A stretch of DNA of 64,000 nt from Albirhodobacter sp048262715. Its GTDB lineage: Bacteria > Pseudomonadota > Alphaproteobacteria > Rhodobacterales > Rhodobacteraceae. Numbering within the stretch: position 1 is the stretch's first letter; each line of letters opens with the position of its first letter. The notes beneath the pieces were generated by a model that saw nothing but the letters and a program-made list of their open reading frames with translations, did not search any database and was not told the DNA's origin. Made by a program: the position numbers and the translations under genes. Location of the stretch: positions 469,149 to 533,148 of the forward strand of contig JBLXEV010000001.1 of the NCBI GenBank assembly GCA_048262715.1, in the 5' to 3' direction. Below are positions 42,934 through 51,467 of this stretch, one piece after another.

Positions 42934-44852
42934 CTCGCGCCTCCGGCGATCAGGATGGCCGCCAGAGCAGCGTCGCTTACAGGTTTTTGTATCACCGGAC
43001 AGGGCGCCTCCATGCGCAGCGGATCGTAGGGCGGCAGTGACGTGACAAGCGCCACGCCGAGCATCGGATGGCTTTCGCGCAGGGATTGCGCGAGGTCAAC
43101 GCCGTTCAGCGGGCCGGAGAGATTGATATCGGACAACACGAAGCCGAGTTCCGGCAGATCAAGGAGCTGCAAGGCCTCCTCTGCGCTGGCGGTTTCGATC
43201 ACGCTATGGCCCATCTGCCGCAGCCGCTCGCGGGTTTCGGCGCGGATCGTATCGCTATCCTCGACCAGCAGCACCAGCATTGGATTGGCATTCCCCGTCG
43301 CCAATCGCAGCGGTAGGCGCAGCACGACCACCGCGCCCACCTCCGTATTCGCGAGCTGGACGGTGCCCCCCGAAAGCTTCACCTGATCATAGACCATCGA
43401 GAGGCCGAGGCCCGAGCCTTCGCTGCCTTTGGTTGAGAAGAAGGGGTCGAGGCCGCGCTTCAGGGCCATCTCGGAGAAGCCCCCGCCAGTATCGCTCACC
43501 GAGATTTCCACCCAAGTTTCGCGCAGCGCGCAGGCGTGGATCGTGATCTGCCCTCCCACCTCGCCCATCGCGTCGCGGGCGTTGAGCATCAGGTTCAACA
43601 GGCTGTCTTGCACCGTTCCCGGATCAAGCATGAGCGGTTGATCGACACCTTCGGTTTGCAAGGTGACGGTGACCGCATCCCCGAGACTGGGGCGGGCCAT
43701 CGCAACAAGATCCGCGAGCAGCTGCGGCAGATCGACAGGCTGCGGCTGTAGCTCGCGCGGGCCGGAGATACGGGCGATCCGGTCCAGCAGCATTCCGCCG
43801 CGCCGCGCCGCGCCCAATGTCGAGGCGACGAGAGGCCGCGCCTCCTCTGGCAGCCCTTCTAACCTTTCCAGCCGCCCCTGCAGCCCGAGCATAATCGTCA
43901 GCAGATTGGCGAAATCATGCGCGAGGCCAGAGGTAAGCTGCGCCGCCAGCGCCCGTTTTGCCCCTTGTTGCAGTGCTGCCCGCGCCTGCGCTTCGCCGGT
44001 GACGTCGGTCGAGAGCACATAGACCCCGCGCGAGTCCTTATCAGGGGTGAGCGCAATGCGGATTCGCCGCGCGGAGGGTTCATGATTGATCTCGAACACC
44101 TGCGCTGTGCCCGCCAGCGCGCGTTCAAACGAGGGCTGGATACGGGCGAATGTCTCGGCGCTCAGCGCTTCAGACATCGGCAGCCCGACGATATTGTTCG
44201 CGCTTCCGGGCATCACTGTGGAGAGGCGGTGGTTCGAGAACGTGTAGCGCAGATCGTGATCCACATGGGCAATATGGGCAGGCATCATTTCAGTGACTTG
44301 CCGCGTGCGCGCCTCAATCGCGATCAATTCGCGCTTCGCCTCTTCCAGCGCGGCATTGGTCGCGGCCAAGGCGCGGTTGGCGCTGGCGAGGCGTTCGGCA
44401 TTCTCGAACACCTGCTCGGAGAGTTCCTCTGAGCGCGCCCGCAGCAGCGCCTCTTGCGCCTTATGTTCGGTAATATCGGTATAGATCGTCACCCAACCGC
44501 CTTGCGATAGCGGCGCGCCTTCTACCGAAATCCAGCGACCGTTGGCGCGCAGACGCTCAATGTAATGTGCCTCAAAGGCTCTCGCCTGATCGACGCGCAC
44601 CGTCACCGCCTCGTCGATATCGTCAAGCTCGCCATATTCGCCGCGCACAACCAGATAGCGAATCGTATCCTCAAACGAGGTACCGGTGCGGGTCAGCGCA
44701 TCGGGGAGGTCGAACATCAACTGGTATTGTCGATTGCAGACGGCCAAGCGCAGATCGCTGTCGAAAATCGACAGGGCTTGCTGGATCAGGTTCAGCCCTG
44801 CTTGGGTGAGCCGTGCGTATGAATTGTCGAGGACCATATCCATCGCTAGCAT
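42930..44852 (-). CDS. Cytosolic PAS-domain hybrid histidine kinase
   Basis: A 640-aa soluble kinase with no membrane segment. Order: PAS domain of the PAS-7 type (about 15-130, ALSIFDSDLRLAVCNRQYQ), a helical coil (about 135-185), a second PAS (about 190-290, HVDHDLRYTFSNHRLSTV), a HisKA-like region with H312 (SGLAHDFANLLTIM), an HATPase domain (LNLMLNARDAMGE, DTGGGF, GSGLGLSMVYD) and a C-terminal receiver (LVLLVEDSD, acceptor in SDINLSGPLN, Lys in VIQKPVS). It should sense an intracellular ligand. The start is uncertain: ATGs at 44852, 44843 and 44837 are clustered and none has a strong ribosome site; a TTG at 44879 is also in frame. Confidence 0.85.
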   Translation of the reverse strand: MLAMDMVLDNSYARLTQAGLNLIQQALSIFDSDLRLAVCNRQYQLMFDLPDALTRTGTSFEDTIRYLVVRGEYGELDDIDEAVTVRVDQARAFEAHYIERLRANGRWISVEGAPLSQGGWVTIYTDITEHKAQEALLRARSEELSEQVFENAERLASANRALAATNAALEEAKRELIAIEARTRQVTEMMPAHIAHVDHDLRYTFSNHRLSTVMPGSANNIVGLPMSEALSAETFARIQPSFERALAGTAQVFEINHEPSARRIRIALTPDKDSRGVYVLSTDVTGEAQARAALQQGAKRALAAQLTSGLAHDFANLLTIMLGLQGRLERLEGLPEEARPLVASTLGAARRGGMLLDRIARISGPRELQPQPVDLPQLLADLVAMARPSLGDAVTVTLQTEGVDQPLMLDPGTVQDSLLNLMLNARDAMGEVGGQITIHACALRETWVEISVSDTGGGFSEMALKRGLDPFFSTKGSEGSGLGLSMVYDQVKLSGGTVQLANTEVGAVVVLRLPLRLATGNANPMLVLLVEDSDTIRAETRERLRQMGHSVIETASAEEALQLLDLPELGFVLSDINLSGPLNGVDLAQSLRESHPMLGVALVTSLPPYDPLRMEAPCPVIQKPVSDAALAAILIAGGAR

Positions 44853-44951
44853 CTTCGCGTGGCTGCCGAAAAGAGCCAAGGGGCGCTGGTAACAATTCGT
44901 AATAATTCAGACAAAGTCAGGAAATCTTTGACGGCGAGCGTATGAATGTGA

Positions 44952-44984
44952 CGCAATGGGGGAGGCCTTTCGGGGACCATTGCG
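44952..44984 (+). promoter_or_regulatory. Inverted repeat in the divergent promoter region
   Basis: CGCAATGG (44952-44959) and CCATTGCG (44977-44984) are perfect inverted copies separated by 17 bases, 37 bases before the ligase start and between two divergent operons. The spacing would place both half-sites on the same helix face. It could be an operator for the adjacent response regulator or another activator, or a leader hairpin. A TTGACG (44928-44933) lies just upstream as a possible -35. Confidence 0.4.
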
Positions 44985-45020
44985 AAGTGAGGGCCGGTCC
45001 ACCGGTCGAGGGAGGGATAT

Positions 45021-47021
45021 TTGGCTCAGCGAGACTTGCCGCAGAACGGCAGCGAACGGCTCGACTCGATTCCAGCGCTTCTGGCGCGGAACGTGGCGCG
45101 CAACGGGGCGCTGCCTGCGTATCGTGAAAAAGAGTTCGGGATCTGGCAAAGCTGGACTTGGGCGCAGGCTGCGGATGAAATTCAGGCACTGGCGCTTGGA
45201 TTTCTCTCGCTCGGCCTCGCGCGCGGCGATTATGTCGCGGTGATCGGGCGGAACCGCCCGATGCACTATTGGTCGATGCTTGCCGCGCAGATGTGTGGCG
45301 CAATTCCTGTGCCGCTTTATCAAGACGCGAATGCTGATGAGATGGCCTATGTTCTGGACCATTGCGGCGCGCGCTTTGTGGTGTGCGGCGATCAGGAGCA
45401 GGTCGATAAGGTGCTTGAGGTCGAGGACCGTGTGACTTGCATTGAGCAGATCATCTACACCGACAAACGCGGGATGCGGAAATACGATCATACCCGGATG
45501 AACGCGCTGGAAGATGTTCAGGCGGAAGGTCGCGCGGCGCATCAACGCCTGATGCCGGAGCTGACTTCGCGGGTGAATGCCCTCGATTACGATAGCACCT
45601 GCGTGATGCTGTATACCTCCGGCACCACGGGCAAGCCGAAGGGCGTTGTGCTGTCGAACCGGAATATCATCGAGACGGCAAAAGCCTCGTCCTCCTTCGA
45701 TCATCTGACGAAACATGAAGAGGTGCTCGCCTATCTGCCAATGGCATGGGTAGGCGATTTCATCTTCTCGATGGGCCAGGCGATGTGGGCGGGTTTCACC
45801 GTAAACTGCCCCGAGAGCGACGCGACAATGCTCACCTGCCTGCGCGAGATCGGCCCCACCTATTACTTCGCACCGCCGCGGGTGTTTGAGGGGCAGCTCA
45901 CCTCGGTGATGATCCGCATGGAAGACGCCAGCCGGATCAAGAAATGGCTGTTCGATCACTACATGGCCATCGCGCGCCGCGTGGGGCCGAAAATCCTCGA
46001 CGGCGAGTCTGTGTCGATGATGGACCGAATCCGCTACGGCTTGGGCAATCTCTTCGTCTATGGCCCGCTGAAAAACACCCTCGGCTTTAGCCGGATCAGG
46101 GTTGGCTATACCGCGGGGGAGGCAATCGGGCCGGAGATTTTCTCCTTCTATCGCTCGCTCGGGATCAACCTCAAACAGCTCTACGGCCAGACGGAGGCCT
46201 CGGTCTTCATCACGCAACAGCCCGATGGGCAGGTGCGCGCCGATACGGTGGGGGTTCCAAGCCCTGGTGTTGAGGTGAAAATCGGCGAGACGGGCGAGGT
46301 GTTCTACCGCTCGCCGGGCACTTTCGTGAAATATTACAAGAACGCGGAGAGCACCGCCTCGACGAAAGATGCCGAGGGTTGGGTCGCGACAGGGGATGCG
46401 GGCTTCTTCGAGGAAGGCACCGGACATTTGCGGATCATCGACCGTGCGAAGGATGTGGGCAAGATGGCCGATGGCCGCCTGTTCGCGCCGAAATACGTCG
46501 AGAACAAGCTGAAGTTCTACCCCAACATTCTGGAAGCGGTCGTGTTTGGCCGCGATAAGGATCGCTGCACGGCCTTTATCAACATTGATCTGAACGCCGT
46601 GGGGAATTGGGCCGAGCGCAACAATATCGCCTATGCCTCCTATCAGGAATTGGCGGGCCACCCGAAGGTCTACGAGATGATCTCGGGCCATATCGCGGAG
46701 GTGAATGCCTCCGTGGCGCAAGATCCGATGCTGGCGGGCTGCCAGATCCATCGCTTCCTGATCTTGCACAAAGAGCTCGACGCCGATGATGGTGAGATGA
46801 CCCGTACCCGCAAAGTGCGCCGCAATATCGTGGAGACGAAATTCGCGGATCTGATCGACGGGCTCTATAGCGGCGCTGCAAGCGTCTATACCGAGACCGA
46901 AGTCACCTATGAAGATGGGCGCAAAGGCGCGATCAAGGCGACGCTGCGGCTCGCGGATGCGCAGGTCTCGCCAGAGGCAGGCCGCGCGCAGGCGCCCGCA
47001 TTTGAGGAAGCCGCAGCATGA
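45021..47021 (+). CDS. AMP-forming long-chain acyl-CoA ligase family protein
   Basis: A 666-aa adenylate-forming enzyme that should activate a carboxylic acid to its CoA thioester with ATP. Key motifs: P-loop LYTSGTTGKPKGVVLS (about residue 200), LYGQTEASVF (A5), GWVATGDAGFFEEGTGHLRIIDRAKD (A7/A8 region) and KFYPNILEAVVFGRDKD. The size and order fit the long-chain acyl-CoA ligase group. The start is a TTG at 45021, fixed by GAGGGAGGG four bases upstream. The stop overlaps the LivG-type ATPase gene (ATGA), tying ligase and transporter together; the true substrate is unknown. Confidence 0.9.
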   Translation: MAQRDLPQNGSERLDSIPALLARNVARNGALPAYREKEFGIWQSWTWAQAADEIQALALGFLSLGLARGDYVAVIGRNRPMHYWSMLAAQMCGAIPVPLYQDANADEMAYVLDHCGARFVVCGDQEQVDKVLEVEDRVTCIEQIIYTDKRGMRKYDHTRMNALEDVQAEGRAAHQRLMPELTSRVNALDYDSTCVMLYTSGTTGKPKGVVLSNRNIIETAKASSSFDHLTKHEEVLAYLPMAWVGDFIFSMGQAMWAGFTVNCPESDATMLTCLREIGPTYYFAPPRVFEGQLTSVMIRMEDASRIKKWLFDHYMAIARRVGPKILDGESVSMMDRIRYGLGNLFVYGPLKNTLGFSRIRVGYTAGEAIGPEIFSFYRSLGINLKQLYGQTEASVFITQQPDGQVRADTVGVPSPGVEVKIGETGEVFYRSPGTFVKYYKNAESTASTKDAEGWVATGDAGFFEEGTGHLRIIDRAKDVGKMADGRLFAPKYVENKLKFYPNILEAVVFGRDKDRCTAFINIDLNAVGNWAERNNIAYASYQELAGHPKVYEMISGHIAEVNASVAQDPMLAGCQIHRFLILHKELDADDGEMTRTRKVRRNIVETKFADLIDGLYSGAASVYTETEVTYEDGRKGAIKATLRLADAQVSPEAGRAQAPAFEEAAA

Positions 47022-47836
47022 AAGATATGTCAGAGGGTTACGTCACGGCAGACGGGCGCCAAATTGGCGGTGCCTTGATGGAAATGAAGAATATCACGCT
47101 GCGCTTTGGCGGTGTGGTGGCGATCAAAGATATCTCCTTCGATATCCGCCAAGGCGAGATCCGCGCGATTATCGGCCCGAATGGCGCGGGGAAGTCCTCG
47201 ATGCTGAACGTGATTTCGGGCTTCTACACGCCGTCCGAGGGCGAGGTCTGGTATAAGGGCTATCGCCGTGGGCCGATGAAACCCTATCAGGTGGCCCGCC
47301 TCGGGATTGCGCGGACGTTCCAGAATATCGCGCTGTTTGATGGGATGTCGGTGCTCGACAACATCATGACCGGCCGCCTCACCAAGATGAAATCGGGGCT
47401 ATTCGCGCAGGCCCTCTGGGCAGGCAAAGCCTCCGCCGAGGAAGAGGAAAACCGCGAGAAGGTCGAGAAGATCATCGACTTCCTGGAGATTCAGGACATC
47501 CGCAAAACGCCCGTCGGGCGTCTGCCTTACGGGCTGAAAAAGCGGGTGGAGCTGGCCCGCGCCTTGGCCGCGGAGCCGCATCTGCTGCTGCTGGATGAAC
47601 CGATGGCGGGGATGAACGTCGAAGAGAAAGAGGACATGTCCCGCTTCATCCTCGATGTGAATGATGAATTCGGCACGACGATTGCCCTGATCGAACACGA
47701 CATGGGCGTGGTGATGGATCTCTCCGACCGCGTTGTGGTGATGGATTACGGCAAGAAGATCGGGGACGGCACGCCCGATGAGGTGCGCAACAATCAGGCA
47801 GTGATCGACGCCTATCTGGGGGTGGCCCATGACTAA
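47018..47836 (+). CDS. ABC transporter ATP-binding protein, LivG type
   Basis: A 272-aa ATPase: Walker A GPNGAGKSSM, Q-loop ARTFQNIALF, the LivG-form signature LPYGLKKRVELARAL in place of LSGGQ, Walker B LLLLDEP, and switch His in LIEHDMGVV. The C-terminal IGDGTPDEVRNNQAVIDAYLG is diagnostic of LivG. Paired with the LivF-type ATPase downstream to form the heterodimer of a branched-chain-amino-acid-type importer. It overlaps the acyl-CoA ligase gene by four bases. Confidence 0.93.
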   Translation: MKDMSEGYVTADGRQIGGALMEMKNITLRFGGVVAIKDISFDIRQGEIRAIIGPNGAGKSSMLNVISGFYTPSEGEVWYKGYRRGPMKPYQVARLGIARTFQNIALFDGMSVLDNIMTGRLTKMKSGLFAQALWAGKASAEEEENREKVEKIIDFLEIQDIRKTPVGRLPYGLKKRVELARALAAEPHLLLLDEPMAGMNVEEKEDMSRFILDVNDEFGTTIALIEHDMGVVMDLSDRVVVMDYGKKIGDGTPDEVRNNQAVIDAYLGVAHD

Positions 47837-47877
47837 GCGCACCCAGATGACCGAAACCCAATCCGAGGAGGCGCGAC

Positions 47878-48864
47878 ATGCCTGATCAACTGCTTTTTGC
47901 GATGGAGGTCACGCTCAACGGGCTGATGGCGGGGGTGATGTATTCGCTTGTCGCGCTGGGCTTCGTGCTGATCTTCAAAGCCTCAGGGATCTTCAACTAT
48001 GCGCAGGGCGTGCTGGCGCTGTTCGCCGCGCTCACTTTGGTCGGCCTGCAACAAGGGCAGATTCCCTTCGCGCATCTGATCAACGCGATGTTTGGCACCG
48101 AGCTGAGCCATTTCGGCTGGCAATTGCCTTCGGTGATCGCGATTGCGTTGACGGCGCTGGTGATGGTCGGGCTGGCGGTTTTGGTGGAAAAGCTGGTGCT
48201 CAAGCACCTAGTGAACCAAGAGCCGATCATCCTGTTTATGGCGACAATTGGCCTCGCGTATTTCTTGGAAGGTTTTGGCGATGTGATGTGGGGGGCGGAT
48301 ATCAAGAAGCTTGATGTCGGCCTGCCGCAGGGGATCTCGGATACCGTTGAATCGGTGACGGATAGCATCTTCGGATACGGGTTCTTCATCGATAATCTCG
48401 ATATCGTGGCGACGGTTGTGGCCGTGGCACTGGTGACCGCGCTGACGATCTTCTCGCAATATTCCAAGCAGGGCCGCGCCTTGCGGGCGGTGGCGGATGA
48501 TCACCAAGCGGCGCTCTCTGTCGGGATTTCGCTGCGCTTCATCTGGGTTCTGGTCTGGTCGATTGCGGGCTTTGTGGCCTTGGTCGCAGGGATCATGTGG
48601 GGCACGAAATCGGGGGTGCAATTCTCGCTCTCGCTGATCGCGCTGAAGGCGCTTCCGGTGCTGATGCTCGGCGGGTTCACCTCGATCCCTGGCGCGATTG
48701 TTGGCGGGTTGATCATCGGTGTGGGGGAGAAGCTCTTCGAGTTCACCATTGGCCCGATGATCGGCGGCGCCACAGAAAACTGGTTCGCCTATGTGCTCGC
48801 GCTTTTGTTCCTCGTCTTCCGGCCACAGGGCCTGTTCGGCGAAAAAATTATTGAGCGGGTGTGA
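47878..48864 (+). CDS. ABC transporter permease, LivH type
   Basis: A 328-aa inner-membrane permease with about eight hydrophobic segments. The opening TLNGLMAGVMYSLVALGFVLIFKASGIFNYAQG and the EAA-like LRAVADDHQAALSVGIS loop are typical of LivH. It is somewhat longer than the usual about 290-300 aa because of an insert near residues 130-170 (DVMWGADIKKLDVGLPQGIS). GAGGAG precedes the ATG. It forms the membrane pore with the LivM-type permease. Confidence 0.92.
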   Translation: MPDQLLFAMEVTLNGLMAGVMYSLVALGFVLIFKASGIFNYAQGVLALFAALTLVGLQQGQIPFAHLINAMFGTELSHFGWQLPSVIAIALTALVMVGLAVLVEKLVLKHLVNQEPIILFMATIGLAYFLEGFGDVMWGADIKKLDVGLPQGISDTVESVTDSIFGYGFFIDNLDIVATVVAVALVTALTIFSQYSKQGRALRAVADDHQAALSVGISLRFIWVLVWSIAGFVALVAGIMWGTKSGVQFSLSLIALKALPVLMLGGFTSIPGAIVGGLIIGVGEKLFEFTIGPMIGGATENWFAYVLALLFLVFRPQGLFGEKIIERV

Positions 48865-48866
48865 GC

Positions 48867-48983
48867 ATGGGAAAACCACAGATGAAACGGGAGCCGCGGA
48901 TGCGCACCCCTATCAACATGATGCCCATCACGGGGCGCTGCGGGGCCAGTGAGATTGCCCGTGCATATGGGGAGGCACGCTGA
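48867..48983 (+). CDS. Possible 38-aa protein coupled between the two permeases
   Basis: An ATG two bases after the LivH-type stop opens a 38-codon frame whose TGA overlaps the LivM-type ATG (TGATG). The peptide is basic and Met-rich in its first half, begins MGKPQMKREPRMRTPINMM, and ends with IARAYGEAR; there is no membrane segment. It could be a real small subunit or regulator, or merely a spacer whose translation reopens ribosomes at the next start. I recognise no family. Confidence 0.35.
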   Translation: MGKPQMKREPRMRTPINMMPITGRCGASEIARAYGEAR

Positions 48984-50059
48984 TGTTTTACCGCGAAGCA
49001 GGTGATTTCAAAACGAGCTACAAGGAAGACAATCAGACCTTCCCGATCAAATTCGACCGGTATCGGTTTTATCTGGTCCTCGCGGTCGCCTATGGGGTGA
49101 TCCCCTTTATCATCAATGACTACTGGGCCAGCGCGGTGATCGTGCCATTCCTGATCTATTCCATCGCGGCGATCGGGCTCAATGTTCTGGTGGGCTACGC
49201 GGGGCAGGTCAGCCTCGGGACGGGCGGGTTCATGGCGGTCGGCGCCTATGCTTGCTACAAGCTGATGACGTCTTTCCCCGAAGTCTCGATGTTCATCCAT
49301 ATCTTCATTGCGGGCGGGATTACGGCGCTTGTCGGGGTGCTGTTCGGCCTGCCGAGCCTGCGGATCAAGGGGTTCTACCTTGCGGTGGCGACATTGGCGG
49401 CGCAATTCTTCCTCGTCTGGCTCTTCAACAAGGTGCCGTGGTTCTACAACTACTCCGCCTCAGGCCAGATCACCGCGCCGGAACGCTCTGTCTTGGGCTT
49501 TGCGGTGACGGGGGCAGCGACGACAGCCACCGCGAAATACCTGTTCTGCCTCGTGATCCTGACGATTGTTGCGGTGATGGCCCGGAACCTGACGCGGGGC
49601 ATGGTGGGCCGCAAATGGATGGCGATCCGCGATATGGATATTGCCGCCGAGATCATCGGGGTGAACCCGCTCACGGCGAAGATGACGGCCTTTGCAGTCT
49701 CGTCCTTCTTCATCGGCATCGCGGGGGCATTGTTCTTCGCAGTCTATCTGGGGGCTGCGGAAGTCGGTGAGGCCTTCGGGATCCAGAAGTCGTTCTTGAT
49801 CTTGTTCATGGTGATCATCGGCGGTTTGGGGTCGATCTTCGGCTCCTTTGCGGGCGCGGCCTTCTTGGTGTTGCTGCCAGTCCTGCTGAAAAACGTGCTG
49901 GTGGGGGGCTTGGGTTGGCCGACGGATCTCGCGGCGCATATCGAACTGATGATCGTTGGCGCGCTGATCGTGATCTTCTTGATCGCGGAACCGCACGGTA
50001 TCGCGCAGCTCTGGCGCGTGGCGAAAGAAAAGCTGAGGCTTTGGCCGTTCCCGCATTGA
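48983..50059 (+). CDS. ABC transporter permease, LivM type
   Basis: A 358-aa inner-membrane permease. After a polar 30-residue N-terminus come about nine hydrophobic segments, with the LivM hallmarks IAAIGLNVLVGYAGQVSLG and KWMAIRDMDIAAEIIGVNP (EAA loop), then AEVGEAFGIQKSFLILFMVIIGGLGS in pieces. Partner of the LivH-type permease. A GGGGAGG ribosome site lies in the upstream small ORF, and the start overlaps that frame's stop. Confidence 0.93.
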   Translation: MFYREAGDFKTSYKEDNQTFPIKFDRYRFYLVLAVAYGVIPFIINDYWASAVIVPFLIYSIAAIGLNVLVGYAGQVSLGTGGFMAVGAYACYKLMTSFPEVSMFIHIFIAGGITALVGVLFGLPSLRIKGFYLAVATLAAQFFLVWLFNKVPWFYNYSASGQITAPERSVLGFAVTGAATTATAKYLFCLVILTIVAVMARNLTRGMVGRKWMAIRDMDIAAEIIGVNPLTAKMTAFAVSSFFIGIAGALFFAVYLGAAEVGEAFGIQKSFLILFMVIIGGLGSIFGSFAGAAFLVLLPVLLKNVLVGGLGWPTDLAAHIELMIVGALIVIFLIAEPHGIAQLWRVAKEKLRLWPFPH

Positions 50060-50128
50060 GCGGCCAAAGCCGAGGATAAGACCGGGCAACCGGCTGGAAT
50101 TCATAGATTTTTCTGGGAGGAGAAACGG

Positions 50129-51418
50129 ATGAAAATGACCTTTACCAAAGCAGTGGTGTTGTCGCTCGCAGCGGCAGTTGCCACGCCCGCGATGGCGGAT
50201 TTGGTGGTGCCAAACCTGAGCTATCGCACAGGCGCCTTCGCGGCGGGCGGCATCCCCTATGCGGATGGCTTCAATGATTATTTCACGCTGCTGAACGAGC
50301 GGGATGGTGGGATCGGCGGCGAGAAAGTCTCCGTGCCGGAATGCGAAACCGCCTATAACACCGAGAAGGGTGTGGAGTGTTACGAGTCGACCAAGGGCAT
50401 GGGCGCGCTCGTCTATAACCCGCTCTCGACGGGCATCACCTATCAGCTGATCCCGAAAGTGTCGGCGGATCACATCACCCTCTACACCCCCGGCTATGGC
50501 CGCACCTCGGCTGCGAATGGCAAGGTGTTTGAATGGGTCTTCAACTATCCGGCAAACTACTGGGATGGCGCGTCGGTGGCGATCAAGCACCTGCTGGATC
50601 AAAACGGCGGCGATCTGAAGGGCAAGAAGATCTCGCTGCTCTATCACAACTCCGCTTACGGCAAGGAGCCGATCCGGACCCTTGAGGAGCTGTCGAAAAA
50701 GCACGGGTTTGAGCTGAAAATGCTGCCGATCGACAGCCCTGGCCAAGAGCAGAAAAGCCAATGGCTGCAGATTCGTCGCGAGAAGCCGGATTATGTTGTG
50801 TTCTGGGGCTGGGGTGTGATGAACCAAGTCGCCGTTCAGGAGGCGAGCAACATCAAATTCCCGATGGAAAACATGATCGGCATTTGGTGGTCGGGCTCTG
50901 AAAATGATGTGAAACCGGCGGGCGACGGCGCGAATGGCTACAAGGCGCTGACGATGCACGGCGTTGGTATGGATTACCCGATCTACGACGATATGAAGAA
51001 ATACGTCTATGACGCGGGCAAGGCCTCCGGCGCAGGCGATCAGGAAGGCTCTGTCGTTTACTCGCGCGGCATGTATGCGGCGATGGTGATCGGCGAGGCA
51101 ATCCGCAAGGCACAAGAGATTCACGGCACCGCTGCAGTGAATGCCGAGCAAGTGCGGGACGGGTTCGAGGCGCTGGAAATCACCGAAGAGAAGATGGCTG
51201 AACTTGGTCTTCCGCACTTCGGGCAAGCGTTCAAAGCGACCTGCGCGGATCACGGTGGCCCCGGTGCCGCGATGGTCCAGCAATGGGATGCGGCTGCGGG
51301 CAAATGGAACCTGATCACGGGCTTCATCGAACCCGATGCCGAGGTCCTTGACCCGCTGATCGCGGAAGATTCCGAAGCCTATGCCAAAGAGGCAGGCATC
51401 TCCGAGCGCTGCAACTGA
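50129..51418 (+). CDS. Periplasmic substrate-binding protein of the Liv-type transporter
   Basis: A 429-aa type I periplasmic binding protein. Signal peptide 1-23 (ends TPAMA), then the LivK-like fold with YADGFNDYFTLLNERDGGIGG, ISLLYHNSAYGKEPIRTLEE and VSRGMY-like loops. Two Cys near CETAYNTEKGVECYE may form a disulfide. It is larger than leucine/isoleucine binding proteins and has no typical amino-acid-binding pocket I can recognise; with two CoA ligases in the operon the ligand is more likely an organic or fatty acid (inference). GGGAGGAG precedes the ATG, the best ribosome site of the operon. Confidence 0.9.
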   Translation: MKMTFTKAVVLSLAAAVATPAMADLVVPNLSYRTGAFAAGGIPYADGFNDYFTLLNERDGGIGGEKVSVPECETAYNTEKGVECYESTKGMGALVYNPLSTGITYQLIPKVSADHITLYTPGYGRTSAANGKVFEWVFNYPANYWDGASVAIKHLLDQNGGDLKGKKISLLYHNSAYGKEPIRTLEELSKKHGFELKMLPIDSPGQEQKSQWLQIRREKPDYVVFWGWGVMNQVAVQEASNIKFPMENMIGIWWSGSENDVKPAGDGANGYKALTMHGVGMDYPIYDDMKKYVYDAGKASGAGDQEGSVVYSRGMYAAMVIGEAIRKAQEIHGTAAVNAEQVRDGFEALEITEEKMAELGLPHFGQAFKATCADHGGPGAAMVQQWDAAAGKWNLITGFIEPDAEVLDPLIAEDSEAYAKEAGISERCN

Positions 51419-51424
51419 TGTATC

Positions 51425-51446
51425 CCCCCGGCCTTCGGGCCGGGGG
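51425..51446 (+). other. Intercistronic hairpin after the binding-protein gene
   Basis: CCCCCGGCC pairs with GGCCGGGGG around a TTCG tetraloop, 9 bp, seven bases after the stop. No T tract follows and the next gene starts 22 bases later, so it is more likely a 3'-end stabiliser that raises binding-protein mRNA over the rest of the operon than a full terminator. Confidence 0.55.
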
Positions 51447-51467
51447 AACCACCCAAGGGAGATAGCG

